Numbered from the stretch's first letter, positions 33,935 to 45,960 are shown. The stretch: DNA of 64,000 bases from Bedellia somnulentella (GCA_963576735.1 OY755178.1:14198001-14262000), one strand, 5' to 3'. The notes: generated from the sequence alone by a model not told the origin. Made by a program: numbers and translations.

Positions 33935-34112
33935 AAACCCGTGGGAAGGAATGGGTTAATAATAAATAAAGGAAAAAAAAATCGACACCGGCGGGGATCG
34001 AACCCGCGACTTCGGGTATACGTCCCCGTCGCTCTGCCAATTGAGCTACAGTATCAATGGCGTCCAGTGCGTAATTCTTCTATCCTTTGTTTGTTTTTTG
34101 ACACTTCCAAGT
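33935..34112 (-). mobile_element. SINE-D copy with tRNA-like module
   Basis: The tRNA-like module at 33984-34056 is on the minus strand: GCGGG-TTCGATC-CCCGC T-arm, GCTC..GAGC D-arm, acceptor GATACTG against CCGGTGTC with mismatches. On the plus strand it is preceded by AATAATAAATAAAGG and followed by ATTCTTCTATCCTTTG, the same order as the copy at 9423-9606. Confidence 0.8.
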
Positions 34113-35685
34113 AGTGTTTAATCGGTTAATGCTATTTTTAGCCGATTCTAAACAAGTAGTAAGAGAGAAAAGAAGAGAAAACTTCTTTACTCCATAATTC
34201 CAACTTTACACTAAAATCTATATATAAAACTTAGATAACTAGACTTGAACAAAATTGCCTTAAGATCGGAATTAATCCTAAACCCCCTTTTTATGTCTTC
34301 ATACACGTCCGCATGATGTTAATTTTGTGTAAATCTGTTCGATTAAGTTTGAACACAACTACATGTTATGCAAATGTTAGTTGAAAAAACTAATAAGTTA
34401 GAATACCGTAATGTTTATTCAACGATCTCTGAAATGGGCCTGTACATAATTCCTTCTTCTTTAGCATTGAATGTGCAAAAGGGAAGAGCCGTTGGTCAGA
34501 TTCGAATTTCAATTTGAAATTAGAATATAACGATGAGAAATAGAATATTTTGATATCATGAATCTAGTCGGTGCCGGGTAAAGTGAATAACGAGTTTCCT
34601 TGTTGTACCCGGTGCAATCATTTCTAAGAATATTATCTTTAAATTGGAGTTAAACATTTCAAAGAGACGACATGTTAGTACTGTCAGAATTATACGTTGT
34701 TGAGCCAAACGGAATAGCAAACGAATGACTTAGGGTTACGGTGGTTACGGTAAAGAATGGAAAATTATTTTTGAATGACTTTTTGTTCTCAGAAGGATTT
34801 TTGGATTTTAGGACAACGTATCCTTCAAAATACTCCAATTAATGCACTGTCAAAGAATTTATTTTATGATATGTTTAGTTCTTTCTCCCAAATTATATTT
34901 GTTGTATTTTATAGCTCTACTGGTATAACTACAAATTTATAAATGTATCTCATTTTTACTTAACCACTTAATTTAATTTAGTTCTAGCTGTGAATCTTCC
35001 TAAACATAATTTAAAAAGTATAAAGTACATAAGACTATTTAATAATCTACTAAATAAAAACCCATACATGACGCACTCACGATAATATTTTAATATGAAA
35101 TGTACAAACAGAAGCAACAACCGGTCAACAAGTACATACAAACTGCTAATATTTGCCTTATATTACTATGTTTGTTCTTAATCTTTTGTCACACCAAGAA
35201 TAATGCGAAATACCTTACTGTAGTAAAAGCAAATACTTGAAACTTCTTAGATGTTCAACACCGTAAAAATGAGAAATAAACAGTATTTAATAAAAAAAAA
35301 CCTCCTTGGGTTTTTTTAAAACTAATCTTACAATATGAAGATGGTCTTTAATGTTTAATTAAACAAGTAAACATTTCATATTGATAAGTTTTTGTATAAG
35401 CACAAAACTACGCTCGTACGCTGTTTTTTTACTGCAATTGGCCTAGACCTCGCCTTTATAACATACCCTTTTTATATTATTAATCGATAAAGGACATTAA
35501 ACTAAACAACTTTGCCTATGGAATGCCTATCTAAAATATTGTAATTATCTAAATATTTAATAATGAAAAATATCACTGCCTAGTTCAAACTGAGAAAGTA
35601 TAGAATGAGATTCTTTGCTTCAGTGAAAATAAGAAATAAAAAAAAAACATCTGATCTATGCTTTTCGCTCTGTAAATAAAAACAC
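34113..35685. other. unassigned AT-rich DNA
   Basis: Only an imperfect GTGCCGGGTA/TACCCGGTGC inverted repeat at about 34571-34612 stands out. Confidence 0.45.
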
Positions 35686-35775
35686 AACTTCTTTCGGTAT
35701 TTTCCAGTTCTCTCGCTCGCTTTCCGATTTGTTTCGATTTCCGAAAGAGAGAACTGGAAAATACCGAAAGAAGTT
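35686..35775. repeat. 29-bp perfect inverted arms, 90-bp palindrome
   Basis: Arms 35686-35714 and 35747-35775 are exact complements (AACTTCTTTCGGTATTTTCC inward). The 32-bp middle also contains complementary TTTCCGATTT-like words. Either a tiny MITE or a hairpin-forming locus; a transcript would fold like a microRNA precursor. Confidence 0.85.
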
Positions 35776-35919
35776 ATGTTTAAACATAAAACTAATTATT
35801 GTGTCGCACTTGTTGCAAGCTGGCTTTAATATATGAAAAATATGTTTAGAATATCTATTTTATTTTATTCATAGTTATTTTGCCATATTAGTTAGGAAAT
35901 TTCTTTTCTATAGAATAAA

Positions 35920-36085
35920 AATAAGGGTAGACAACCCTTATCACTTAGGAGAATAAAAAGTGATATAAACCTATTCTTAAACCTACCGAATGCGTATTCA
36001 CAATTTCATTTTAATCGGTTCAGCTGTTTCGGAGGAGTATGGTGACAAACACTGTAACAAGTGAAGTTTATATATAAGGTAATTC
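35920..36085 (+). mobile_element. interspersed repeat 3' end, class uncertain
   Basis: GACAACCCTTATCACTTAGG, AATCGGTTCAGCTGTTTCGG, AGGAGTATGGTGACAAACAC and TTTATATATAAGG match a widespread lepidopteran repeat pattern (FRGISxxFGGV-like word, terminal TATATA). Superfamily not resolved from this sequence. Confidence 0.55.
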
Positions 36086-36470
36086 ACTTGAGCTTATGAC
36101 GCTTTAAAACCAGACCATCCTTTAAAAATATACTAGCCGTTAAGTACCTTAACCCTCAATAGTAAACGAATACTATAACAATACAATAAAATATCTTCCT
36201 TCAACTAAGTACGAATGGTAGAAAGCATAACCAGCAGTATCTATTCCTCGCGGCACCCGTGCTTCCGTGTTTATTCGCTCTATATTTAATGTGGATGGAA
36301 CCAACTTGTCAAAACGGCAGAGTAAGCGCAGGTTTGCTTATAATTATTGCGGTATCATATTTACCTTGGGGCTATCGACTTGATGATTCTTAACAATAGT
36401 ATATGTGTTGGAGATACCGCTATTGGGTTACGAAATTTGTTAGTATAATATTCTATGAGATCCGACAAAT
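36086..36470. other. unassigned DNA
   Basis: Nothing recognised. Confidence 0.4.
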
Positions 36471-36642
36471 TACATACATACTCTCGCATTTATAAATCCC
36501 AAAAAGGGGTAGCCAGATAGAATAAGACTTTTAGAACTTGAATGGTTAACAATAAAATAAGGTATGGTTGTTCTTCAAGCAGATTGCCCAACAAACACTT
36601 AAAAAGTCCCAACATTCTAAGTCACTTCTTATGACACCTGCT
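36471..36642 (-). mobile_element. SINE-A, degenerate
   Basis: ACATACATACTCTCGC, ATTTATAAATCCCAAAAAGGGGTAGCC, GATTGCCCAAC and CTTATGACACC keep order; several internal deletions. Confidence 0.7.
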
Positions 36643-37824
36643 TTTTTTCTAGTTTTATGTGAACCATAAACCAAAAAACTATACAATACATAGATCATCA
36701 TAATATTTAAGGTACTATTATTAATATAAAAACCAGAAGTTGATAAGAAGTAAATTAATAATTATAACGTTTCTGCTTAAACTTATTTATTTTCAAATTT
36801 AATTATCATAGTTGGTAAAATTAATCATTTTGTTGCTTTTTGCCTTATTACACATTTTATATGCTTCTTAACTTTTAACGAGATGACAGAATTTAAATTT
36901 GAATCCCAATTCAACGCAGCTGAGGTCTTGTATCGGGCAGAACCAATCAATCAGTCATAACGAGACAGATTTTCATTACATCAATAAAACTTTCTTCATG
37001 AATGATTACTTTTTACGTAACCAATATCAAAATGATAACATGGCTGAAAACTTGAATTGCAATCAACTAAAGTGAGAGTAAAGAACCATTAAAACACGTA
37101 AGGTTATGTTATAATCATATTTTATTGTACAATCTTTCAGAACAAAACCAGTCTAAATTGGTGATGCTATATTGATATCGGCCGCTCCAATATTTGCTTT
37201 ATAATTATAGAAAGTGAACGTATGTTTATGTAAACTCGAAAATTGATACAGTATTTATGTTAATAACCCTGTTTTGGATAATATCAGTGATTATATTTGC
37301 TTTGTATCTCATTCGTGTGTTACTTACAAAATATTATCCGTTACTCCTCGCGATAATTTCCAATCCAGTTAACAACTTGAACGCAAAGGGAAGTATTTAA
37401 ATGGAAACAAACAAAGTTGGAGGTGAAATATTTTTATGACATCGAGAATATTTCAATTAATGTAATTGTTAATTAAAAGGCGGTTTAAATTTATACCAAT
37501 TAATACAAATAAGGCTATTGTAACGTCTGATTTTTCTTACTCATCTTTAGTAATGGTGGTTTAATACTGAGTCCTATTCGATGAAAGATTGGTCTTGCTA
37601 AGTGAGATGTTTTCACGTAGGTTTTTGCGGAGGTTCTGTTGCGGCGGCATGCCCATTGACATATTATAGCTCGAAGGTTGTCTACTGTAAATGCAATCCA
37701 CAACTAAGTTATGTATGTGTTCATGTATAAGATTCCAATCCAATTTGTATCCTAGATATAAGGAAGATTTTACTTAAAAACTACTTGATCGAATTTGAAT
37801 CCATCAATTGCTATTTAATTAAAA
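36643..37824. other. unassigned AT-rich DNA
   Basis: Two overlapping 60-62-codon minus-strand frames at 37515-37743 cancel each other as evidence. No repeat seen. Confidence 0.45.
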
Positions 37825-38071
37825 ACATACATATACATATACTTACGGCTGTATTTCCCTAGAAGGGGTAGCCAGAGCTAAGGAATTATAAATTCCTCAG
37901 CCACTTTTGGATGTTGAGTGGGGAAAGGATGGTAAAAATAAAGGTTTTTGGTGATGGGTCTCCAACCGCATCGCCCAAAAATCCAATAAAAAGCCTCGAA
38001 ACCCTTAGTTGCCTCTTACGACACCCGTGGGTAGAAAGGGGTAGCGACATTCTAAGCCGGCACTACACGGC
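37825..38071 (-). mobile_element. SINE-A, full length
   Basis: Complete to CCGGCACTACACGGC, the GCCGTGTAGTGCCGGC 5' variant also seen at 13731. Confidence 0.87.
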
Positions 38072-38152
38072 AAAAATGTTTAAATTATAAATCCTCGAGA
38101 TCTTCTCGAATTTAAAAAAAAATACAAGTAGAGAATTAAAATTTAAAGGCAT

Positions 38153-38405
38153 AGGAGAATGTTTCAACATACATATACTCACGGCTATAAATCCCTAGAA
38201 GGGGTAGCCAGAGCTCAGCTACTTTTGGAAGTTACGTGGAGAAGAGATAATGAAATAAAGTTTCTTGGTGATGGGTCTCCAACCGCATCGCCCAAGAATA
38301 CCTTAAAAGCCCCAATACCGTTAGTCGCCTCTTACGTACACCCACCGGAAGAAATGGGGTAGTGCTATTCTAAGCCGACACTACACAGCAGGAGAATTTT
38401 TCAAC
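38153..38405 (-). mobile_element. SINE-A, full length, with 16-bp target duplication
   Basis: Insert 38169-38389. AGGAGAATGTTTCAAC (38153-38168) and AGGAGAATTTTTCAAC (38390-38405) differ at one base. A deletion near CCAGAGCTCAGC removes part of the middle. Same orientation as the copy 80 bp upstream. Confidence 0.9.
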
Positions 38406-38746
38406 TGTATCATAAAAATCTAAAGATACCTTTTGAAAAAGTTACCAAGCCAATAAACATTCAGAATGTAATACTATTAAGGACCTACAAGTAAAACAAA
38501 AACTATAACCAGTACCACAGGACACATTGAAAAGCGCAATGAAAAAATATTGTCCCGAACAAATAACATCGTTAATTGAAGATTTTCGATATAAATTTTA
38601 TGCGATCGTAACATGTTTATTAATTGGAATTGAAACCCGTTCTAGTGATATTTTATTTAACAATTATTACAATTGTTATTGCTGTAGACGTGAAACTATA
38701 TTGTAGCGTGCATTTTTAAATAAACTGGAGGTGATTTGTATAACCA

Positions 38747-38813
38747 ACTATAAACTCAACTCTGCGTTCACGCAATAAGATACCGAAGGGTTGACAGAGG
38801 TACTAGTACTTCT
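38747..38813 (-). mobile_element. SINE-C 3' end
   Basis: AAACTCAACTCTGCG, TTCACGC, ATACCGAAGGGTTGACAGAGG and TACTAGTACTTCTGA: the 3' module only. Confidence 0.7.
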
Positions 38814-39645
38814 GATAATGAATTGTAATTTTCTTGTAACCTTATTTTCAGAGTATCCAAAAAGTATAACTACAGTCGACTTGAATACTAGCATGGGTTT
38901 TAGAAATGAGCATCGATCTTCCACTTCATGTATACAAAAATGTTAAGTGATTGTCAAAAAATGGTAATAATAACTGAGAGATAAATGAGAAATGCATACT
39001 TTTAAAGTGAAAAACTATACGACGGTTGATATAGCTATTCGTATTAATGTCTCCAACAATTTCCGTCTGTATCTTACGAACTTAATGCACTCCAGTTTAA
39101 TACTTAAATAGCTTAATGGACTATAATGAGCCAATTAAGTGAAACAGTTATAAAAATCAAAAGGTTCAGTTGACACTACGGTGTCAAGGCAACTGACCTA
39201 CAATTTTAATTCCCAGAAGTGACTTGAGGAAGCGTAAAACTGGCTCGTAAACTAAAACTGCAAATTATACGTAACAGTCACATGTTTAGTGGAATGGCAA
39301 ATGGTAATTAGTGAGTCCATTGTGGTGTCTACCTCGAGGAATCGTCTGGATTTACTGGCGCGGAGTATACGTACTTAACGTTTCGCCACAGATTTTATAA
39401 GTTATGCTTCTTTTACACCAATGGCTAATTGTTTCAATGTCTTTATTAATTCTTGAAGGATTTAGATGGCTATGAATTATGATGGCATTCGTTATATTTG
39501 TGTACATATTATAAAAAAATGTCTATGTTATTTAGATTAAAAATTTTGTACGTCGTTGAAAGTAAAATTTTATCTGTGTTCAGTATTCTCTTTTGACGAT
39601 AAATTTTGCCTTATTAGCCTATTGAGGAATATGTTTTCTTGCTTA
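38814..39645. other. unassigned DNA
   Basis: 39200-39390 is a balanced, single-copy patch (GGTAATTAGTGAG, CTGGCGCGGAGTATACG) without a frame. Confidence 0.35.
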
Positions 39646-39705
39646 ATTATACTCACGCCCTTTATTCCCATTCATCAAATACATGCTCTTTTATTTTTTT
39701 CACTT
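39646..39705 (-). mobile_element. LINE-B 3' remnant
   Basis: ACTCACGCCCTTTATTCCCATT followed by ATACATGCTCTTTTATT matches the LINE-B 3' stem and the ATAAAAGAGCATGTAT word, with the middle deleted. Confidence 0.6.
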
Positions 39706-42469
39706 CAGAAAAATCGTATAAAATATACGTATAAACAACTCAGCATTAAATATAAAAATATTTTAATCTTTTAATTTATCCAAAGGGTACATGTCATATA
39801 CATCTTCAGGGCTAATAGTTCCATAAAGAATATTTTTCTACCGATATTGATGATAAAACTGAACGTTTTTAAAGTTGAAGTAATAACTTCAACGGTCGAA
39901 ACTATCCTTTTATAGAGAGCAGTAAATATGACAAGTGTATACTACCAACAAAGCGCCATACATCAAGAATCAAGTCAGAGGCACTAAATCACAGTAGGTG
40001 GTTTACCATTTGCATTACAAAGGCGGCAAACAGAAGTTGGACCTTCTTGACTCAGAAACTTTTTGCTGGAAGCAATTGCTACTGGCCATTTAACATATTT
40101 AAAAAGGAATTTATGGAAAAATTTTGTCTTATAATTTTGATATTTGATTTCAGTAAAAAATATGTAACCTAATTTAGATAAAAAAATCAGCCTCACCGAT
40201 TGTCAATTTTCCTCGTCGCAGTTGTTTTTCGGAGAAAATTAATAATATTGTTAAATTAGTAATTGGGAACATCTAAATACATTCAGTTTATTATATAAAA
40301 CACTATATACTACTGGCGTAAGTAATTAATCATTGGTTTTTTTTATCACTCTAAGGGATATAACTCATGTAATGAAATAAGTTTGTAAGGATGGCTAGAA
40401 TTATGTCTTAAACGATATGTCTTTTTACTTTTATAATTAATTAATCGATTTACCCAATATAACAGCAATATTAATCATTACATGTATATTAGTAAAATAA
40501 TATTTATTAATGAAATTAAAATTACGCAACTACTATAGTTATTTTTTTATGTTGTGAATGTGTATGTTTATAACCAATTACTTATGAATGTTAAACAATT
40601 TCTGAATTTCAAGTATCTGAATATGCCGTAAAAAGGGCCTGCTTATGCTTAGGCCACCAACATCGTGCCTACTTAAAGTGCAATTTATACTTTTACGACA
40701 AAAAGAGAGTCTTCAACTTGCTTATTATTGTCATCATACCTTATGGCCTTGTGTTTTTTCCGTAATATTCGAGATGTGCGTACCTAATGTCTTTCTGGGC
40801 ATTTTTTCATTGTTTTTACGTATTTTTTTGTTGACACATTCGTTTTAATTCAATATTCCAGCCCATATGCAAAGAAATGACAGGCTTGAGTTCATGGTAA
40901 GTGATTTTTTAGACTGCGATGTAAATGGTATATTTATTTTCAATGTTTTAGGTCTCACATCACATTCTTTGCATGCCATTTTTTTATTTTAAATTACCGA
41001 AACAGGTGAACTTAGTATTTTGTTGATTTAGGTCATCAAGAATGATAATATAATTGTTTATTTTTAATATTATAGGGATTTATTATAACAGTTTGTTTTT
41101 AGGTATGCAAATTAATGAACTATTTCGGATACACCATAGAAACTTGTTTACAAAGGAAAAATATTTTAAATGATATTGTATATAAATAATGTTCGAAAGA
41201 TTCTTGACATACATCAATAGAAATTGATGAAAAGACTGTAAAGAATTAGCTAAATGATTTTAATATATTTCTACTTTCACTACGAGCTTTAATTTTTTTA
41301 GATTCATATATATGTTATTTCAATTTATAATATTTCAAAACGTTAGAAAAGTTGGAAAGCCGTAAAGATAAGATATAATTCTCGGAAGATAAGAGAATGA
41401 ACTGTGTCCACCTCGACTCGACGTAGGCGTCAGTGCTAGGGCAATATTTGTCACCGACTTGTTCGCAAATAACGAGCTAAAATATGTTTATTTTGCATTA
41501 TTATTCAATACACGAATGTCATACAAATTACCATAAATAACTTAGAAAATTGTCTTAATAAAGTGTTGAAATAAGGACTCAGTTAAATTTGAGAAGGTTC
41601 AGAAGGTGAGAGTTTCTATGCCAAGCATTAAATTGTTAAAATGTTTGATTCAGTTTAGCTACAACTACATAGAAAATTATATCTTTTTATCTACGCGATT
41701 TTTTTATCTTACATGTCGCGCTTCAGACGGTACGTTAAGTCGTGAATCCCGGTTACAATCACGGTTTCTGTCGTTTTCTTTAAACCTGAACTAGACCAGC
41801 GTATAGACTATGGTGAGATCATCCTATTCAGTATAGGCTCGAGTCCCACGGTAAGGACGTATGGACTATGGTCTATGATGAATACTTATACAGATAATGT
41901 ATAATAAAAACTATATAGTAATATAATTTTGGTTAATGAACTATAGTAATACAGTCATAAACATAATTTGACTCAGAAAATGAGCCAATTAACTGATATA
42001 TTATACGAATGCGACTATTTAATATGTTTACTATTGACGAAATAATAAGCAACGTCAGCTACAAGAAAACAAAGAAGATAAAGAATATTGAATATAAATG
42101 GTTACTGAGTTTACGTTACGTTTGCGATATACATTAAAGAGTATCCAATATATTCCACACGGAACAGGTAGAAAACTAAATACAAAAGTATCTTTACAAT
42201 GTGACATATGCAATAACTCGATAGCGACATCCGATACTAAATCTGATAAAGCAAGGATACCTAAATTTGATACATTTGCGTGTAGAACTGTAGACGGGTG
42301 CACCTATGACCGCACCTAACTACATCTCTTCTATCATTTCAACAGTAATTAATAGACAACAGTTAATTTTCTTGCTATCCGGGATATCTATAAGCCTATT
42401 GAGAAATTGTACATACTTCAAAGTAACAAGACACATTGATAATTTGTATTCTTAATTATTATAATGTTA
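39706..42469. other. unassigned AT-rich DNA
   Basis: No gene recognised. 41400-41475 (CACCTCGACTCGACGTAGGC) is a small balanced patch. 41805-41890 has a GGCTCGAGTCCCACGG word that resembles a tRNA B box, but no A box lies at the right distance. Confidence 0.45.
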
Positions 42470-42512
42470 ATAGTGGCGATCGATAGTTTCTGCCTACCCC
42501 AATGGGAACTAA
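42470..42512 (+). mobile_element. LINE-B extreme 3' end
   Basis: AGTGGCGATCGATAGT then CTGCCTACCCCAATGGGAACTAA, cut off before GGCGTGAG by the adjoining SINE-C head. Confidence 0.75.
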
Positions 42513-42514
42513 CA

Positions 42515-42796
42515 TGAAAAGCGCTCAGTGGGAACGCCACAGCTTCTACCGACGTAAGTTCAAATCCTGAGCCGGGTTGTATGGAACGGGAAACATCGTG
42601 AGGAAACCCAGATAGTGAAGCTGTAAAGTCATGCATGTGAGAGTATTTTCGCACAAGCAGCGTTATGCCTGCCCCCTATGAACTGATTGCACTGTCCAAG
42701 CAAAACGTAGGTACAATAGTTGACCAAAAAGTTACGTGAAGTAGCACTTGAGCCACCCTTTCGGAGAAATACGGCGTGAACTTTGAGTTGAAATGT
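42515..42796 (+). mobile_element. SINE-C, degenerate full length
   Basis: A box GCGCTCAGTGGG, B box GTTCAAATCCT (42558-42568), GGGAAACATCGTGAGGAAACC, CCTGCCCCCTATG, ACCCTTTCGGAGAAATACGG and CGTGAACTTTGAGTTG tail. An internal deletion removes the TTTATCATGG block. Confidence 0.82.
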
Positions 42797-43141
42797 TCTT
42801 AGTATATCCCTTTTTGTTTGTGTGGCAGGAGCTGATAAAGAAGTTTTTTTTGAGTAAATGTGTGAATAGCTTAAAAACATTATTATTGATGAATAATTTC
42901 ACTTTCTAACATTTCTTCTTCCAAAAATGTGAGTGGGATGCAATAGGAACTTGGTATAAAAACGAACAACAAACAAATATTGTGTTCATTACTCGTCAAT
43001 ATGTTAGATAAGAAAACCCAAAATTATATAGAAAATATAAAACAGTGAATGTAATAAAATCTAGTACAATATGTCTTCTATGCTGCGGTTTTGTAGACTT
43101 TGCAATAACCGCTATTAAATTAAAAGAATGACATGAAGTTT
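42797..43141. other. unassigned AT-rich DNA
   Basis: Nothing recognised. Confidence 0.4.
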
Positions 43142-43205
43142 TACTTACTTACTTACTTATAACCACGCCCATTGTTCCCATTGGGGTAGGCAGAGACTAT
43201 AGATA
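43142..43205 (-). mobile_element. LINE-B extreme 3' end with (TTAC)n tail
   Basis: (ACTT)n at 43143-43158, then ATAACCACGCCCATTGTTCCC and ATTGGGGTAGGCAGAGACTAT. The stem-loop and its GGGGTAG flank are intact; the tail repeat is TAAG rather than TATG. Confidence 0.75.
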
Positions 43206-44031
43206 TGAAGTTTTAATACGGAATAATCTTAAAATGTATATCAAGTAAAATTCAAAGAATTATTAAGGAATATAATTTATAATCAATTACAGGTAAAAAA
43301 ACATAAATATATAAAAAAGACAGCCAAAAACTTAAAACAAACTCAGACGTGTGTGTGTTAATGTTTATCTATCAAAAATATTCTCAAAAATTAAGGGGAC
43401 TAGTTGTGAAATATAGGATCGTTGGCAATGCTATCAATCAACACTTAAAAACATCAATATCTAATGTTGCCTTGTACAATACTGATAGGAAAATATGAAA
43501 TAGTGCCATCTCAATATTCGTAGGCTTTAGTGCCATTGATAAAGCCATTTAAAATCTACTTTATTCCCAGAACAAAACCTTCTGATATTTCCAGTGACGA
43601 AAGTACCAATCGATTTATAAATATACTTGTTTAAGCGCATCAACAGAAATGAGGGCTTCTGCAGCTTGAAGGCAAATTGAAATAACTAAACATTAAAATC
43701 AATTATACAGAATAATGATCTGTAATAAAAGAAATATGGCGTCACAATCCACACGTTTTGAATTGAACAAAAACTAACATTATTGATCCAGATATACTCT
43801 TATAAAATTCTAGTTGGACCGGTGGCATTTCGACTTGTCTGAACTTTAAGTAAAAACCCGATCACTTTATTTAGTCGAGTCTCGATTACAGGATTATGGC
43901 TATTTAAATTAACTGCTTCAATTAATTTAAGAACCATTCAAATGATCCCAAGTTTTGTTACGGACACGTATTAAACACAAGCAGTTAAAATTGAGTCTAG
44001 TCTGACTTTCGGATTATTATTCTGAATTTAA
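43206..44031. other. unassigned AT-rich DNA
   Basis: Nothing recognised apart from a homeodomain-like word cluster (TTTAAATTAACTGC, CAATTAATTTAAG) at 43900-43935. Confidence 0.4.
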
Positions 44032-44499
44032 TTGATTAACTCTACGACATCGAGACAATTCATAAATCGTAGTACAACCAAAATAAGAAGAACAACCGTT
44101 TGTTCTTTGATTGCATTTGTTGTATCCTCCAGTTTGTTTTTGTATATTATCTCTTTAAATGTTATAACTTCCACTGTCCAAAATGAGACGCAGACTACAT
44201 CACTCGCTCTCATTTATCAAGCGCTGTGGCACAGTGTTACACTAGCCAAAAATTTATTTTTTTACTCACAATGTAATAATGTACTGATACTGATATACTT
44301 TTACATTGCAAAACTACACCTACAAAAAATAAATATCGTAAAGTTTCCTACATCATTTCAACCCCATCCAAAAATAACCTTTAATGATATCATTCTAGAT
44401 ATTAATAAAACTAAACAGACTAAACTTAAAACCACCACTTACCGCAAAACTGAAAACAGAAGCAAACAAAACGACACCCAATTATTAGTTTCAAAATAG
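44032..44499 (+). other. unexplained 155-codon open frame
   Basis: Longest frame not belonging to a recognised transposon. It begins after a TAA with a TTG codon and contains no in-frame ATG, so it would need to be an internal exon or a pseudogene. Residues about 22-50 and 62-95 are hydrophobic (CSLIAFVVSSSLFLYIISL; LIYFYIA), and the last 45 are polar and Lys/Thr-rich. No family recognised; a decayed multi-membrane-span protein is one reading, chance another. No convincing splice signals at either edge. Confidence 0.2.
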
Positions 44500-44624
44500 C
44501 CAACTTAATAACACGTTGTACATTATTTATAAAATAAATACAAGCCCGACGATCAATCATTCATATAAAGCGACATTATAGCACTCGTCTTGATATCAAT
44601 TGGTATTCATGCCAGAGAACATTG

Positions 44625-45560
44625 TAGAACAAATAGTAGGTATTTACATATTGTGCTAATGACATAATAACATGGTTTGCAGACATGTCTGGCTTGAAGT
44701 ATTGGACAGTGAAGCCTGGGCCCAACAGCTATCCATCAACAGGGCAGCTTACTGACTGCTAAACTGACTACTGACAACACGTGAACGGGTCGAAGAAGTG
44801 ACGACGCAACAGTTTAGCTGTCCTGTTTTGCTATTTTGGTCGTTTTATAAGCTGCGTGTATTATATTGAACTATTTAGTCATATTTTTTTTTACAATCGT
44901 GACTATCTGAGAATCAAAAACGATTTTGTTAAGATATGAATTTGGGAATATTTAGCGAGAAAAATTAAGTTTAAGTGAGTGAGGGTTTTTTATGGAAGAT
45001 AGCCAGGTGATTACAGTGTATCTGTTGAATCGCTCTTCTTCATCATGCTTAACAGGAATAATGTCAGTGGCGTTAAAATCATTAGATTATAAAAAATGAG
45101 GTTATATCTGCATCGCCAACTAATAGGTTATTATATGTGTTAATGGTTTGCAGACATATCTGGCCAATACATTGGACAGTGAAGCCTGGTGGTGGACTGC
45201 TAAACTGCCTACTGACATCACGAGAACGGTTCGAAGAAGTGACGACGTGACAGTTTAGCTGCTATCTTTTGCTATCTTGGTCGTTTTATAGACTGCATTG
45301 AATAAGACTATTTGTGGAATAATTTTTTTTACAATCGTCAATCCAAGAAGGGCTCAGTCTGAGAAATAAAGATTATTCTGCAATTTCCTAAACCACATAT
45401 TTAGGGAATATTTGACAATAAAAAATAAGCTGAAAGAAATGTTAATTAGATCAGTTATAACGCTATTCTTAAACATAGCTAACAGGAATAATTCAACGGT
45501 GGGGAAAACATTGGCTTTTTCTAACAAAGCTTAAAGTTTAGACGTTCAAAAAGTATGTAT
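44625..45560. repeat. tandem duplication, unit about 0.47 kb
   Basis: GTTTGCAGACATGTCTGG at about 44676 recurs as GTTTGCAGACATATCTGG at about 45148. ATTGGACAGTGAAGCCTGG, GGTCGAAGAAGTGACGACG, TTTGCTAT.TTGGTCGTTTTATA, TTTTTTTACAATCGT and AACAGGAATAAT follow in both, in order. Within each unit GCTAAACTG and CAGTTTAGC can pair across about 43 nt. The units have drifted by substitutions and indels, so the duplication is old. Nature unknown. Confidence 0.75.
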
Positions 45561-45565
45561 AAATT

Positions 45566-45644
45566 GAATGTTTTTATTCATGAAAACCTCATGTGGGGTT
45601 TATCACTAATAAATAAAGAATAAATAAAGGTAAGAAAAATTTCT
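45566..45644 (-). mobile_element. SINE-D tail-to-head junction fragment
   Basis: TCATGAAAACCTCATGTGGGG, TAATAAATAAAG and GGTAAGAAAAATTTCT on the plus strand match the SINE-D junction of 9423-9606 read in reverse. The tRNA-like module has been replaced by SINE-A. Confidence 0.65.
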
Positions 45645-45828
45645 AGTGTAGTGTCGGCTTAGAATAGCACTACCCCATTTCTTCCGGTGGGTGTACGTAA
45701 AAGGCGACTAACGGTATTGAGGAACCTTTATTTTTAACATTTTTTTCCCCACGCAACTTCCAAAAGTGTCTGAAGAATTTCTCATTCCTTAGCTCTGGCT
45801 ACCCCTTCTAGGGATTTATAGCCGTGAC
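45645..45828 (+). mobile_element. SINE-A with B-box region deleted
   Basis: Exact 5' start and a good 3' end (ACCCCTTCTAGGGATTTATAG), but the GATGCGGTTGGAGACC region is missing. The tail repeat is absent; the copy stops at GCCGTGA. Confidence 0.8.
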
Positions 45829-45832
45829 AATT

Positions 45833-45960
45833 TGTTTTCTAACAGAGATGTTTATTTGCATCGCTAATTAGTAGATGTTCACATATTGTGCTGATGACAG
45901 AACATTGTTTACAGATATATTTGGATGGATGGATCGCCAGAGTGTTATACTATGGCCATA
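45833..45960. repeat. third, partial unit of the 0.47-kb tandem repeat
   Basis: TCACATATTGTGCTGATGACA and ACAGATATATTTGG match the start of the unit at about 44650-44690, after the 45566-45828 insertions. Sequence beyond 45920 diverges. Confidence 0.55.

Noticed and set aside
38159..38362. Small protein with a SPTASPKN..APIPLVASYVHPPEEMG end
   Set aside because: Antisense translation of SINE-A; the same peptide-like string can be read from other copies.
41805..41890. Additional tRNA-derived SINE
   Set aside because: One B-box-like word without an A box at proper distance and no SINE body.
42055..42319. Overlapping 73- and 82-codon frames on opposite strands
   Set aside because: Mutually exclusive, no start context, no recognised family.
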